Below are positions 22,557 to 34,207 of a stretch of DNA of 64,000 nucleotides, piece by piece. Made by a program: the position numbers and the translations under genes. Below the pieces are notes generated by a model. It saw only the letters and a program-made list of their open reading frames with translations, searched no databases and had not been told where the DNA came from. How positions within the stretch are numbered: the first letter of the stretch is position 1; every line of letters begins with the position of its first letter. The stretch is from contig NW_006768778.1 of NCBI RefSeq assembly GCF_000204055.1, forward strand, positions 1,563,789 through 1,627,788, given 5' to 3'. The stretch comes from Melampsora larici-populina 98AG31 (taxonomy: Eukaryota > Basidiomycota > Pucciniomycetes > Pucciniales > Melampsoraceae).

Positions 22557-24785
22557 ATGGTCTCCACCCGCGCCAATCGCACAACTCAAAATGATCCTTC
22601 AGCAACTCATACCGATACCGATCGTCCGGCAACTCGTACCCAATCGGCTGACAACACCAAATCTCGTTACAAATCAAAGGGATCCAAATCGAAGAAATCC
22701 AAATCAAAGAAAGCTCTTATTGACGAAACCAACAATTCAGGAGAGCTTAATTCAACTGAAGACTCTAGAGACCCACCAACTCAATCTGAAACCACGTCAC
22801 AGACTGTTTTTCGATCTCGATTTCCAGGTCTAGAGCTTGACAACTTCGAAAGCCAATTAGACGATTGGACGCTGGTCTCCCTCCGTGAAGCCATTGCTAA
22901 ACAAGGTTCCAAAGCTAACAGAGCTCACTTAGATATTCAAACCTTGGTAAAGGGTATACGTCTGGAGTACAAGAAGAGAATGTTGATGGCGGCCTTGATG
23001 GGTGGTGTTCCTGAAGTCGTAGTCTGGAACATAGTGTGAGTTTCTACTTATCAATTTAATGATCCGTTTTTTTACTCTGCCCGTTTTCTTCATACTTTGA
23101 TTAGTGGAGAAGGGGCGAAGAAAGGCCACGCAAATCCTTGGATTCGATTCTTAGCCTTTGGTCTTCCCGCATTAAAGGAACAACGTCAGTGTACTTTTTC
23201 TTCCTCTTTATCTGAATTTTCTCTTATTCATCGCTGAATTCTTCCATTTCTATCTCTATCATTCCAAATCCTTCAATTTCTATGGCTCATAATCTCGTCT
23301 CGCTTTCTATTTTCTAAATCCCATCTCTCAAACTCTTAGTACCTGAATCGGGCGACTCCGCGGGCTGGAAAGCTCGAAACAAGAAGGTCTCAAGGCTCTG
23401 GAAAAAGCTCAAAGACGATGAGAAGGATGTCTTCCGAGACCCTTACTTCTTTGCTTTGGCCGATTTACCCAATCTTTCCAAGGTTCCTGAAGATCTTGAT
23501 TCCACCGCGAATCCAGAGGATGAAGGCAACACATCTCTCCAACACCTCGACGAATCGACCGCAACTCCTTTGGTTCACAAGTTGACAGCTGAAGAAAAGG
23601 CAAAGTATCAGCCTTTGTTTGATAAGTTGGTTGACAAAGAGAAGCTTCACACGTGTCACGGTAAGCCAAGTCCCACGAGTTCTGTAGCTACAGTACAGAA
23701 AAGGTCCCTACTTGAGCTTCGAAAAGCTCATCATGCTGTAAGTCTATCCATTTGATTGCTCTCTAAAATATTTAGATGTGTACTGATATTTTCTTCGTGT
23801 GCTTTTCTACCTAAGTTTGCTGTAGTCTGCCAGCGATATCAAATCACTTATTACTTAGCTGGGGTTAGTTGTGGAAGTGCCGAGGGATGGAGGCAGGTAT
23901 TTTCAAATAATACCTCTTTTGCTAACTGGGCATCGAAGGACCAAAAGATTCCAGAAACCCTAGCATCTTACATTCACGGTCAGTCTGCTGCCAAGATAGT
24001 CGAGGGGAGTGAAAGCAAACTTCAACAACCAAGTGATGAGCGTAAGACACGCCTGGGAAGAGAACTTAATAGACTACTTAGTAAGTGTTTCTTAAGTTAT
24101 AATCAAGTCAAGTAAGTCTCATCATTGGTTGCTGATCTTTCTTGGGATAGATGCGGTCTATAAGGATGAAAATGTCTTTCCCAAGCTTGAAAACCCTGCA
24201 GCCGATATACTGGAGAAGGGGTGGCCGATTCGGATTGTACAGAAACCGGGTAGTCAGTTGTCAGAAGAGGCCTTGAATGTTGGTCATCGTCGAGCCAAGG
24301 GTTTGACTGTCAAGGCATGGCTGGATGATATAAAAAACGGCCTCTTTGTAATAGAACACATTCCAGATTCGGAGCTAGCAAATCGAAGCAAACAACAACA
24401 ATCTAAAAAGTCAAAGAAGAAATCTCAATCTACAACCTCCCAGATTCCCTCAAATCCACAGCACCCCGATGAGCCCACCAACACCGCTAACACGAATTCT
24501 GCTGGTATTCAACCTAGTCAAGCGAATAAATCTTGCATGAAGCGTAAGCTCAAAGCCTTGGCTAAGGGGGAACCTGCGCAGAACAAGAAGAGCAAAAGAC
24601 AAAAAAAAACACGCGGTGACTCTGACTCTGACAGCGACTCTAACTCGGACTCCAACTCTGGATCTGATTCAAACTCCAGCTCTGACCCCGATTCCAGCTC
24701 TGACTCCGATTCAAACTCCAGCTCCGGCTCCGACTCCAACTCGAACGCGACCTCTGACCACTCTAACGACGTTGACATGTCATGA
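22557..24785 (+). CDS. KDZ-associated accessory protein B2, HMG-like segment and Ser/Asp tail
   Basis: Exons 22557-23035, 23105-23184, 23340-23737, 23816-24080 and 24151-24785 join in phase to 618 codons with no internal stop. Exon number, phases and even the 80-bp second exon match B1 of element 1. Conserved blocks are FRSRFPGLELDNFE, KRMLMAALMGGVPEVVVWN, the HMG-like NPWIRFLAF...RNKKVSRLWKKLKDDEKDVF, LHTCHGKPSPTSSVATVQKR, CQRYQITYYLAGVSCGSAEG and GWPIRIVQKPGS. Downstream comes a Lys-rich stretch (KKSKKKSQ, KRKLKALAKG, KKSKRQKK), which could be a nuclear-localisation signal. The last 60 residues are almost pure Ser/Asp/Asn repeats. The role is unknown; DNA binding or transposase partnering is inferred from context and the HMG-like block. 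Confidence 0.82.
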
Positions 24786-25870
24786 AGGTGATCTTTACAT
24801 TCCCCTGATGTGCCTCACTTTGACCATGTTTTTTCAATATTGTTCATCAATATCGTTCATCTGAGGACGAAGTTAAATCTATTTCAATCTGACTCTATGA
24901 TCTACACAAATCATTTCATATCAACAATTGCTTGTATTGGCGATTTCAATCAAATTTATATTTTACCTTTCCTCAATTTATTTCGTGTGTTAAGCTGTTT
25001 AGGCAATTTCCAAAGGTCATTCATGATGATCAATCTAGTTCTTGAACTCTTTGACATCTTATATTCAATTTAGTTTTGTTGATTTTCAGCTTTCTCAGCC
25101 ATTGTCTCGGGTGGACCTTTTCTTGTTTGTGAACTTGATTTTGGTGCGATATTCAAAAATCAAAAGTTGAATCTTATTCCATGCCTATCAAAATATACAC
25201 ACAAGTGAAAATTGAAGGGATTAATGAGGTAAAATGGTGTTCTACCATTATGTTAACTTGTTTTTATGGTAACTTTGAATTATCGTCACCCAATACAAAT
25301 TCCTCAGTGTTACATTATGTGTACAAATGTTATGTTGAGTGGCATCCGTGGGTATATAAATACAAAGGCTTGATTCAAATTGAAATGAATGGTTGTTCGA
25401 TCATAAAATGAGAGAGTGTGTCGACAATTCAACTGGGCTGAAGCATTTGTTCTGAACTTAACCGATTGAGTTCGAGGTTGGTTGAGAGCTTTCGAGACAA
25501 GATGATGTGAGTGCTTGTGGGAGTTTACCTCAATCAACTACTGCCCCCTACCTTCTCTAAGCTTCTCTATCGCCAGCAGAACGGTCTAATCGAAATGTTA
25601 GTGCTCTTCTTTCCATATCAATAACCGACCTGGCACCAAATACAAGTCTTAACCTTTCGATGTGATACATTGGACTGATTGAAGCGTGAGGAAATGAACA
25701 AACGCCTGTAGCCATATGAGGTATCTATAACAAAGAGGTGCATAGCAAGGACTTCATCACCTTCTTGATAGAGACCCAATGGGTCAAGATTTAATCATGC
25801 GATTGATTTTTGCATGGTTGGACTATGACTGTGCTTGGTTGTGGTCCAATACGTATGAGGCAGCCCAACA
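24786..25870. other. Non-coding 3' part of element 2
   Basis: The region is AT-rich and without a gene I can support. It contains the end of the B2 transcript and leads into the subterminal palindrome array that begins at about 25872. Confidence 0.5.
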
Positions 25871-25991
25871 ATCTAGAGCGCTCTGAGCCATACCAGAGCG
25901 CTCTGAGTCATACCAGAGCGCTCTGTGGACGTATCAGAGCGCTCTGTGGACGTATCAGAGCGCTCTGAGACATATCAGAGAAAATTGACAA

Positions 25992-26315
25992 GTCCCCAGA
26001 GCGCTCTGTGGACATTCAGAGCGCTCGTACAGGGTATCCGAGCGCTCTGATGTGTCTCAGAGCGCTCTGAGGACTTGTCGATTTTTTTTGGTTAGTTGGA
26101 AAAAAAGGAACCTTGCTGTAAGAGGAAGACATGTATGTTTTGAATATGTTGAGCAAAAAAACATTGAATTTTTTTTGTTTATGTGGACTTGAGGTGCTAT
26201 AAAGTGCTGTTCCAGAGCATCTGGGGTGCTCTGCTGGGCAGCTCCGGCTTCCAGTCTATGGAATCGTGCACTGTATGTTTGACTTACATGTCTCTCGGGG
26301 CAGGTGCCACAGGTG
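25992..26315 (-). repeat. Right TIR of KDZ element 2
   Basis: This is the inverted partner of 16156-16479. Together with the stretch from 25872 it carries nine AGAGCGCTCT-type palindromes, compared with six on the left, so the subterminal arrays are unequal. Confidence 0.93.
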
Positions 26316-26323
26316 TAAAGGGC
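26316..26323. repeat. Target-site duplication TAAAGGGC, right copy
   Basis: An exact copy of 16148-16155, directly outside the right tip of element 2. Confidence 0.95.
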
Positions 26324-26929
26324 AGCCTGTAGATATCTTCTACTATATACTTTTAGTATATTATCCCCTTCCAGCTCTGTGGAAAACATTGTTTTGGTTG
26401 ATAAGTTCCACAAAAAAAAATATCCTGCTAACCCACTATTCACCAAAGCAGCACACTCAGCATCACAGTCAACCCACTTTTCTCCAAATAATTCCCATGT
26501 AACAAAGTCTCTCACTCACTTTATTTGTCCTGGTCTTTACCATATACCTACAGAGAGTCAGCCTTTGAAACACAAGCAACTCACTTGTTCCAAGCAGATA
26601 GGTTGTACTAGAAGTCTCAAGACTCAGGGGACTTGTATGGGCAAATGGTATAAATTATTCCCTGTGGTTTTCCACTCTACAAGCTTCAGCATTTCTAAAG
26701 TGAAGTATCATTATCTTATGAGGCAACAGAGGTCCTTCAATCTTCCATATGCCAATCTGCAAACCTCATCGAATTTGGGGTCCAGAAAGAAAATACATTC
26801 ACCTTATGTCAATGCAATTTGGGGTTTATGGACACTCTGACTGGTGTCTGTTGAAAGAAAAGCTCTTCCATGACCCTAGAATTTCTACACATATATTAAA
26901 AATCCACTAACCAATTTTTGAGTCATCCC

Positions 26930-28738
26930 TCAAGAGAAGCCTAACTCAACTTCCTCTCGGCAAATAGGGCATGTAGGAAATTTATTGGTATTAGCCTCCA
27001 ACCTCTGTTTGTTTAATTTGTGAAAGGTCCATTATGAGTAGACAATTCTGGATTTGCTTATATGTTGAAAATCTTTTAACTCACATGCCAACAATCTGTG
27101 TGAACTTTATGATCAACTTCAGAATGAAGCTTGACAAGATCATCCTCTTTGTGCATGTCTTGCTGACAGATGACACATGGTTGGCCAATTGGGATAAGTT
27201 CAGGCATCTTGAATGTATAGATGTGAGAGTCACCTATGAGCGGGATTGTCAGTAATGGTGATCCAAATTCTATGGGCATAATGTTCTTAGTGTAGTTGGG
27301 AGATTAGTGACAGCTTACTTCTATAATCCACTAGACCTTCAAGGTATGACTTGGCACCATCAATGAGGGTGGAAATGTGTTGTAGTAGGCCGATCACTGA
27401 ATCTTCCTGATTAGCCAGTTGTTCAGATTCTTTAGTTTCCCATCTTTGATACTGGTGTTTGGTCCTGAATATAGACTCAATTAAATGTTTGATACTATCC
27501 ATGTTCATGCTCTTTTCCATGAGGAAAACTTCCAGCGGGTTCTTGAAAGGCCCAAGATCTGTCCTTTTCAGGAAGCAATGTATGATATTTGGGAGTTCTT
27601 TGGATTCATATGCCTTCTTGAAGCAATCATTTTGTGATTTCTTAAATCTTACAAAATCTCTGACTGTTGGATAGATTTTTCCATATTTATTAAGTATCAT
27701 GTAAGCAAGTTCTTTGTTCCATGGGCTTGTATCTTGTTCTTCTAAATGTTGTGAACACATTGACAAAAGATTTCTCAATGTTCCTTCCTGCAATGGACAG
27801 CTTTCCTGAAGTAGAAGATCATGAGTTTCAACCATGAATTTGGATGATTTTGAGGTTTCATCTGCCTTGAATTGGTATGTGATCCATTTTATGATTTTGA
27901 ACTTTGAGAGTGCCTCTGACAGGGCTTCAGAATCAAACACATATGTCATTAGTTTGAAAACAAAAGCTAGAAAAGAATCAAGAGAGAAGAATCTTACACA
28001 AATCAATCTCCCAAATTTTGGGGCCTTTTTCTAATTTCCATAATTGCTGACTAGCTCCTATAAGATTTAATCCTATTTTATAAAATCCAATGTCAGTCAT
28101 CCATAAAAATCTTCCATATCTCAAAGGCATTGAGTTGATTATTTTGTACCCTTTGTCAGATGAAGCTGGAGTGCAGCATTCCTTATGGGTCCCTGGTGCA
28201 TATCTGTTTCTATTGGCTTCAAATCACCCTTAGGTAGATACTCTTGAAGATGTGTCAACACAGCAAGTACCCATATCCTTTCTTTTGATTTCAAGTGGTA
28301 ATTCTCAAGTGTATAAACTGCAATGTTGATTGTGCTTTCAACCTGAGTACCTTTCATGAATGCATTAGAGCTAAGTTTTTCTTGAAGAGATGGGAATGAG
28401 ATTCTCAAGTTTGATGCCAATTCATTCAAGCCCATGCTTAGAAACCACCATGTTGGGATCTGCTTATTCACACGGATAAGCCTCTTAAAGTTATTGATAT
28501 CAGGAATTGGAGGAGCTTGTTCAGTTGATATCAAACTGATAGATTCTAAACTTGATGACACAGTTGCATCAGGTTTAAGATTAAATGGTTGATAAAGTTG
28601 AACTTCAATTTCCCCTGGACATCTTCTTGGTATTGAGTCCAATGAGTATCGCAGTAACAATGGGCATATAATTGTGGACAAGAATTTCAAAACGATGAAT
28701 AGAAAGAAGACAAATGATCTCATGATGGTCAAGACCAA
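26930..28738 (-). CDS. E2: putative secreted protein with C-terminal RING finger
   Basis: Five exons (28150-28738, 27998-28072, 27319-27966, 27085-27269, 26930-27004) join in phase to 523 residues with canonical splice sites. The N-terminus (MRSFVFFLFIVLKFLSTI) looks like a signal peptide or membrane anchor. The middle, mostly helical, has no domain I recognise (IEVQLYQPFNLKP, GLNELASNLR). The last two exons build a RING-type finger: CVIC, then VDHKVHTDCW, then CPICREEVELG, with an Asp where the third ligand is usually Cys. RING proteins are mostly E3 ubiquitin ligases. A leading signal sequence with a RING at the far end would place the RING in the lumen or outside, or else the protein is membrane-anchored; I cannot decide which. 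It is the intact paralogue of E1. Confidence 0.72.
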
Positions 28739-29968
28739 AATTTGGTAGTACTAGTGTTGGTATCAATGAAGGAGACAGAAGGAAAACTAATCTCTTTCAA
28801 CAGAATTCAATCACTGGCAAATGATATAGATATGTGTCTCACAGTGGTATGCATTGAATGCAGTACATTGAAACCCAATGTTTTTTCCATTCAGATTATC
28901 TTTCTTTGAACTATGTTTCAAGACATGAATCACCTTGAACCATTCATATTTTGAATGACCCTACTCCGAGCATCATCAGCAAAATTTGTACTTTGCAGGT
29001 TTGCAAACAGACCCCCAAAAGAGAATCTCTGATGCTGGGGGTCTAAAAAATTGTATGTGCACAGTGGAGCACATAGATTTGCACTCCAGAAAAATCTGTC
29101 ACAACTTGCAACTAACTGTATTGTTTATGCTTTAGTGTTGTATATTGAGAGTGTGTGTACCACTGGGAAGGGTGGTTCATTGAAGCTTCCCAAAAACCAC
29201 AAATCCCATTGGCCACAGCATAAATGTGCTTGCTGTTTGATGGTCTGAAAAGAAGGCCACATGGCCAAGTTTGCTTTGACTGGTCTGGTAACCTTCAGCT
29301 ATTCATTCAGTGGCCTATTGGTGGTCTTTGATTCATTGGAGGGAATGCTGTTCATGTGGAAAGACATCAAGCTTGCCCCTGCTCCCCTCCTTTACCTTGC
29401 ACATATTCCTTACTCCATTACCCCTTGAGATCCAGGAAGTGATAGTGATGATGGGGCAAAGGCCACCCAGACCATGGATTGGATTCTGGGAGCTCTCCCG
29501 ATGTCTGATCATGGAATAAGCATGGTCAGAACCAGATGTAAGTATTGAAGTATTTGTGAGAATGCAGAATTTGTATCACAGCGGCACATTTGACCACCAT
29601 GCAAGACATCCTTTTGTCATCCTTTCAAAGGCCACAAATATGCTAATATACTACTAACCCATCCAGCCAACCAATATCTGGCTAACAGCCAAAATCTGAA
29701 CTCTTTGTCTGAATTTTCACTGAGTTATGGCACAATGCTTTTTCAGCCCATCTTTTGGCTTACAGATTGCCCTGTCCTGTGGATCTTTTGATATCTTCTG
29801 ACTATTGTGACTCCCAGGAGTTAGAAGACATCCAAAACTTCAGTAAAACATAGACCTCACCCTTTTACCAAGAATCACAATGAATCAAAACAACTCAGCT
29901 GATGTCTTAAAAGCACTTTTATCTTCATCCCCTCCAAAGAAGAACTTAACTTGAAATTAAGGATCTAC
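28739..29968. other. 5' flank of E2 and intergenic DNA
   Basis: The part to about 29240 is duplicated upstream of E1 (15134-15890). The rest, to the Harbinger element at 29972, holds no gene I can support. Confidence 0.5.
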
Positions 29969-30354
29969 TTAGAGCGCGTTTGTTTAAGCGATTTTTGACC
30001 AGAAATCGCATTTTACAAAGAGTAGAAATCTTAGAAGGTGAAATGTGTTTGCTTAACTATTTACAAGCATTCTGTAATGTACAGAATGCTTATAAAAATC
30101 GCTTTTTGAGTCGATTTCCAGAATTGGCTAATAGCTAATTTTTTTTCGATTTCTTCTCTTTCTACCTTTTTCTCAATTTTGGACAAGTCCACGTCCACTG
30201 TACTAAACCCGCCAAAACCCATCAAACCGCCAAAACCATACAAAATCTTTACAACAGTAGCAGTCCTGCCACTGACCACCCTTCATTTCTTCACTATCAA
30301 TCACAACCTCCCTTCCCTTCCTTCTCTAACCAACCCCGTTGAACCACATCACCA

Positions 30355-31985
30355 ATGTCTGACAGCAATTCAGAGCCTATTAGTAATGGTGAGGAAGCCA
30401 CCACTGGACCATCAACATCAAAAAAAGCAACTCCGATCAATAAAAAATCAAATAAAAAAACAAAAGTAAACTCTCAAGTCAAACTGATCAAATTGAAAGA
30501 AAACAAGAAGAAAAAGAAGTTGAATGATAAGAACAAAAAGAATTTAGATGAGAAGAACAAACAACAAGAAGAAGATAAGAACAAATCCGATGATGATTCA
30601 GGAGGAGAGGTTGTTACTAGTGGCGGTGTATGGAAACATGGATGTACGGTTTGGTTGATTGATGAGTATTGTCATCAAGTTGATCTTGGACACGGAAACG
30701 ATGGAGGACTCAAGAGTGCTTCATGGAAGCAAGTCCTTGAGGACTACAACAAACGGTTCAAAACCAAGGAACCATTATCACGTTTGAAAAACCATATACA
30801 GAAGGTATGTCTTTCACTCTCCTCCCTCCTCTACGCTGACTTCGTTTCAACTGACTCTCTATTCAAATCCAGCTCAAGACAACATACAAAGCTTTTGATA
30901 AGATCATGGGTTCCTCTGGTGCTCCTGGATGTGATACAACAACAGGTACCGTGAGTGCTTCAAAGGAATGGTGGGATGCTTGGATCAAAGGGGTCTGTAT
31001 AATCATGGTTTCATCATATCTTTCTTTTTCTGTTTTCCCTTTTCACTCATAATCTTTTTTTCTATCTTTCTTTTGCTCAAAATCTTCTACATAATTCTAG
31101 GCTGGTAACAAAGATGCAATACCAATCAAGAACAATGCATTCCCCGCGTACCAAGCCGTCTCGCATATCATGCCCGAGAAACACTTATGAGCTAACGGTA
31201 CAGAAGGGTTCGGAACCCAGAGCAAGAAAAAAAAGTGTCAATCACCAGGATCTGATGATGGCGAAGACCAAGAAAATGACAATGGTAAGTTTCTTTTATA
31301 TATGACACTCCCAACAAATTCACTGAATAAGCTTTTCATTTATCAAAGATTCAATCCCATCTGAATCCGAATCTATTAAACGAATGGCTACTGAACCAAT
31401 TGAAGATCAATATGTTCAAGATGATAATGAGAGCAAGGAGAGTGATTCAGAGCCGGAGCCTCCTCCAAAAAAGAATAAAGAAACGGTATGTAGTATTTAT
31501 CTTGAATATTTCAACAATAAATGAATTCTGCTGACTGCTTCTATTCATTTTAAATGCAGAAAAAAACCTTCAAATTCAACAAGCACCGATTTCAAGAAGA
31601 CCAAGAAGAAGAAGATACTCCAGAGTTGAAATTTGTCCGTAGCAAGAGGAGCCCAATCAACAAAGGACCTTCCATCAAGCAATCTCGCACCAGCGGTCCA
31701 AAGATCATAGCTGATTCAATTGATCGAGCAGTGGAATTAGAAGATCAAGTTGAAAGCAATAGAATTACAATAGCAAAGATGAAATTAGAGCAACATCCAA
31801 AACGTCAAGAAGTGATGGCAATATTCAACGCTGAATTCCGCAACAAACTGAAACCAGCTCACATCAACCAAGTAGCAAACAAATTGAAAGAAGATGATAC
31901 CGCATCGTTTTTCTTCCATATGCACAAGGATAATCGCTGGAATTGGTTAAAAGAGGAAGCTGGGGTCTTACAAGAATATGAGTAG
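30355..31985 (+). pseudogene. Harbinger Myb/SANT-like DNA-binding protein, one in-frame TGA
   Basis: This is the second protein of the Harbinger element, which in this superfamily helps the transposase enter the nucleus and bind the ends. Exons 30355-30804, 30873-30992, 31101-31284, 31349-31485 and 31560-31985 join in phase. After a Lys-rich N-terminus comes a trihelix/SANT-like domain: VWLIDEYCHQVDLGHG, ASWKQVLEDYNKRF, LSRLKNHIQKLKTTYKAFDK, then a tryptophan pair (SKEWWDAWIKG). The donor at 30993 (GTCTGT) is weak. In exon 3 a TGA at 31188-31190 follows EKHL, and the frame continues with a coherent sequence (ANGTEGFGTQSKKKK). A TGG-to-TGA change is the simplest reading. The C-terminal exon (VAIFN-like MAIFNAEFRNKLKP) is open to the stop at 31985. 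Confidence 0.75.
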
Positions 31986-32401
31986 GATATATTTAAAAGG
32001 AGAGTATTTCAGAAACCAAATCAAGTTTGTTACATTTCATTTTTTTGTATCTTTTCTAAAACAAATGCAGTGGTACAATTTTTAAAAAGATACATACAGC
32101 CGTTTGCAGTTTTGATGAACATGCGCCCAAAGATGAGCGAATAATCAACGTGTAAATAAAACAGGTACAGCGCAAAACATTTGAAAAGTTTTGGCCGAGT
32201 GTTCATCAATTATGAATACAGCTGTAGTAATTTTAATTAGTGCTCAAACAAAATCAGCTGTACAAATTAAAAAAATGATAGCAGTTTGAGTAATGATAAT
32301 TTAAATCAAATAATTTGTACAAAGTTTGAAAAACATAGTCCTTTCAATAACAATGTGAATAGCCCAATTATGTCCATGATTTAAAAGGAGAAAATTGAGC
32401 A

Positions 32402-33686
32402 TTAAACACATCTGCGAGCAGCAGCCACATTTGTATAATTGTAGAACATCTCTTCAGCAATCTGATCTTGCATTTCATTGGCTTGCGTACGCTGAGCAGG
32501 AGTTGGTGCAGACCAGTTTGGGTCATCTTTGTCACAGGCCAGCCTGGCTTCTAATCGTTCCTTCAAAGCGTACTCTTCATAAAACTCATCCTTGCCTGAT
32601 TCGATCTGTATGATATTATGTAATACACAGCATGCTATTACAATTTTAACTTGAGTTTCATATGGAAATGATGGCATGGTTGCTAGGATTGGAAAGCGCA
32701 TCTTCATGATGCCAAAGATCCTTTCAATCACAATTCGAAGTGATGAGTGCCGGTGGTTGTACAGTTCTTTTGCTGTCTGTGGTGCAAGGCCAACATGATT
32801 CCACTCCTTGAGGTGGTATCGAACAGATCGGTATGGAGTGAGGAATCCAGGTGCATTTGCATAGCCAGCATCGGCGACATAGAAATGATCTGGATAGATC
32901 GAAGATATCAGCAACATGATATATCAAAGATGAAGACAAAAGTAACATACCTTCCGGAACAACAAATCGTTCCTCTTCAAGTGCTTGACAAAGCACTCGA
33001 GCATCTGTATATGAACCTTCTAATCCCGCATACACAAAGGTAAAGAGCATGTTAAAAGAGCATCCAGCCAATACGTTTTGGCTGAGATCCCCTTTTCGAT
33101 TCCGATGAGCTGGCTGACGATCTGCAGGAACAATGCAAGGGATGTGGGTGCCATCAATAGCACCCACACACTTGTCGAAATATGGTGTCATCCTCGGATT
33201 TGTCCGTATTTCCTTTGGGCAGATCCCGTTGTCAATAGGTTGGACTATATATGTTGATTGAAGGGAAGTGATCGCTTCCAAGACTTCATTGAAGTATTTG
33301 GTGATTGTTTGACCTGATCGCTGGAATCTTTCACTAGTGTTTTGATTGGAGCTGGAGTTGCCAACAATATAAAGGAAGATCATGACACGTTCTTCCGGCG
33401 TAACACTTCGATTACGGTAAACAACAAGCTTGCCTTCAAGAGCTTTCATCAAGCCCTTGAAGGCAAGCTTATCCATTCAACATACTTCTCGAAACCGTAT
33501 GTCGCTCCCTTCTAGTACTTCTTTTGTATATTCATTCCCTCGGAGTTTGGAGGTTCGGCATGGGATCTTGGGCCTTGTTAGAGTCTTTAGGAAGTCTGTA
33601 CCAGCTTGAATTACAAGCTTGAGAAGATTACTTCTTCTAAAAGAAGTTGAGGATCGTGTTGAGTTTGAATCCAAAGAGCTTGACAT
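32402..33686 (-). pseudogene. PIF/Harbinger transposase (DDE_Tnp_4), one in-frame TGA
   Basis: Exons 32951-33686 and 32402-32889 are joined by a canonical intron. The catalytic triad is visible: Asp in VGAIDGTHIP, Asp in EGSYTDARVL, Glu in IVIERIFGIMKMRFP. YVADAGYANAPG and ACCVLHNII are family signatures. The N-terminal helix-turn-helix region (SERFQRSGQTITKYF) is present. A TGA at 33477-33479 separates FREVC from MDKLAFKG in one continuous frame. In this family an Arg codon is expected there (CGA to TGA), so the copy may be dead, unless translation can start at the Met at 33476. Confidence 0.82.
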
Positions 33687-34207
33687 GATGGATGGTGGTT
33701 TGTTTGTACCACCACCAATATCGTACTGTGCTTGAGAGCCACCAAGCCAAGCACTTTTTGATCATGCTGTGCTTAAGACCAGGTAAGACAAACACTTTTC
33801 GTTGTCTTTTTGATCTCTTTCTTTCAAAATCACAAATCAGGGCCTTTTGAAAAAAAAAGACTTTCATACATGTACGAAAGTGGTCTCCTAGAATGCAATT
33901 TCTAGGGAACCGCACTAAACAAACGCGCTCTTAGGAATATCGAATTATGGAGATTCGGTAGAGGAAACTTGCAAAATCAAGGCAGAGAGGTCAGACGCTG
34001 TTTACTCAAGTGTGTATGATGATCAAGCATGAGGGTCATTATCGGCTCCCGCATATAAGAAAACCCCGAATTATGTAAAAGCTCAATCGAGGGATTTGGA
34101 TCGTAGGGGGCGGTGCAAAACCGTTCTCGTTTCTTATCAATCTCATCACATCAACACCTCTTTACCAACTTCTCTACGTTTCAAACCCTCATCCATCATC
34201 CATCATC

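Larger units (their letters stand above)
16156..26315. mobile_element. KDZ DNA transposon, element 2 (two-gene, CxC1 type)
   Basis: This 10.16-kb element is bounded by CACCTGTGGCACCTGCCCCG and its reverse complement, by 324-bp TIRs and by an exact 8-bp target duplication. Its organisation matches element 1: a minus-strand KDZ transposase (16815-20508), a repeat-bearing intergenic region, and a plus-strand accessory gene (22557-24785). The terminal six bases agree with element 1, but the rest of the TIR and the subterminal repeats are different in sequence. It is thus a related family and not a copy. The target before insertion was the upstream flank of E1. Confidence 0.92.
29972..33930. mobile_element. 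PIF/Harbinger DNA transposon, complete
   Basis: The 3.96-kb element begins GAGCGCGTTTGTTTA and ends with the reverse complement TAAACAAACGCGCTC; pairing continues loosely for another 25-30 bp. It is flanked by TTA on both sides (29969-29971 and 33931-33933), the 3-bp target duplication typical of PIF/Harbinger. It carries the usual convergent pair: a Myb/SANT-like gene on the plus strand and a DDE transposase on the minus strand. Each gene has one in-frame TGA, so the copy may be recently dead. Confidence 0.92.

Noticed and set aside
24518..24778. Minus-strand Glu/Ser-rich ORF
   Set aside because: It is the antisense reading of the Ser/Asp repeat in accessory gene B2.
25872..26090. AGAGCGCTCT array resembling a CRISPR or operator cluster
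   Set aside because: It lies at the end of a KDZ element, matches the other end in inverse orientation, and is better read as transposase-binding sites.
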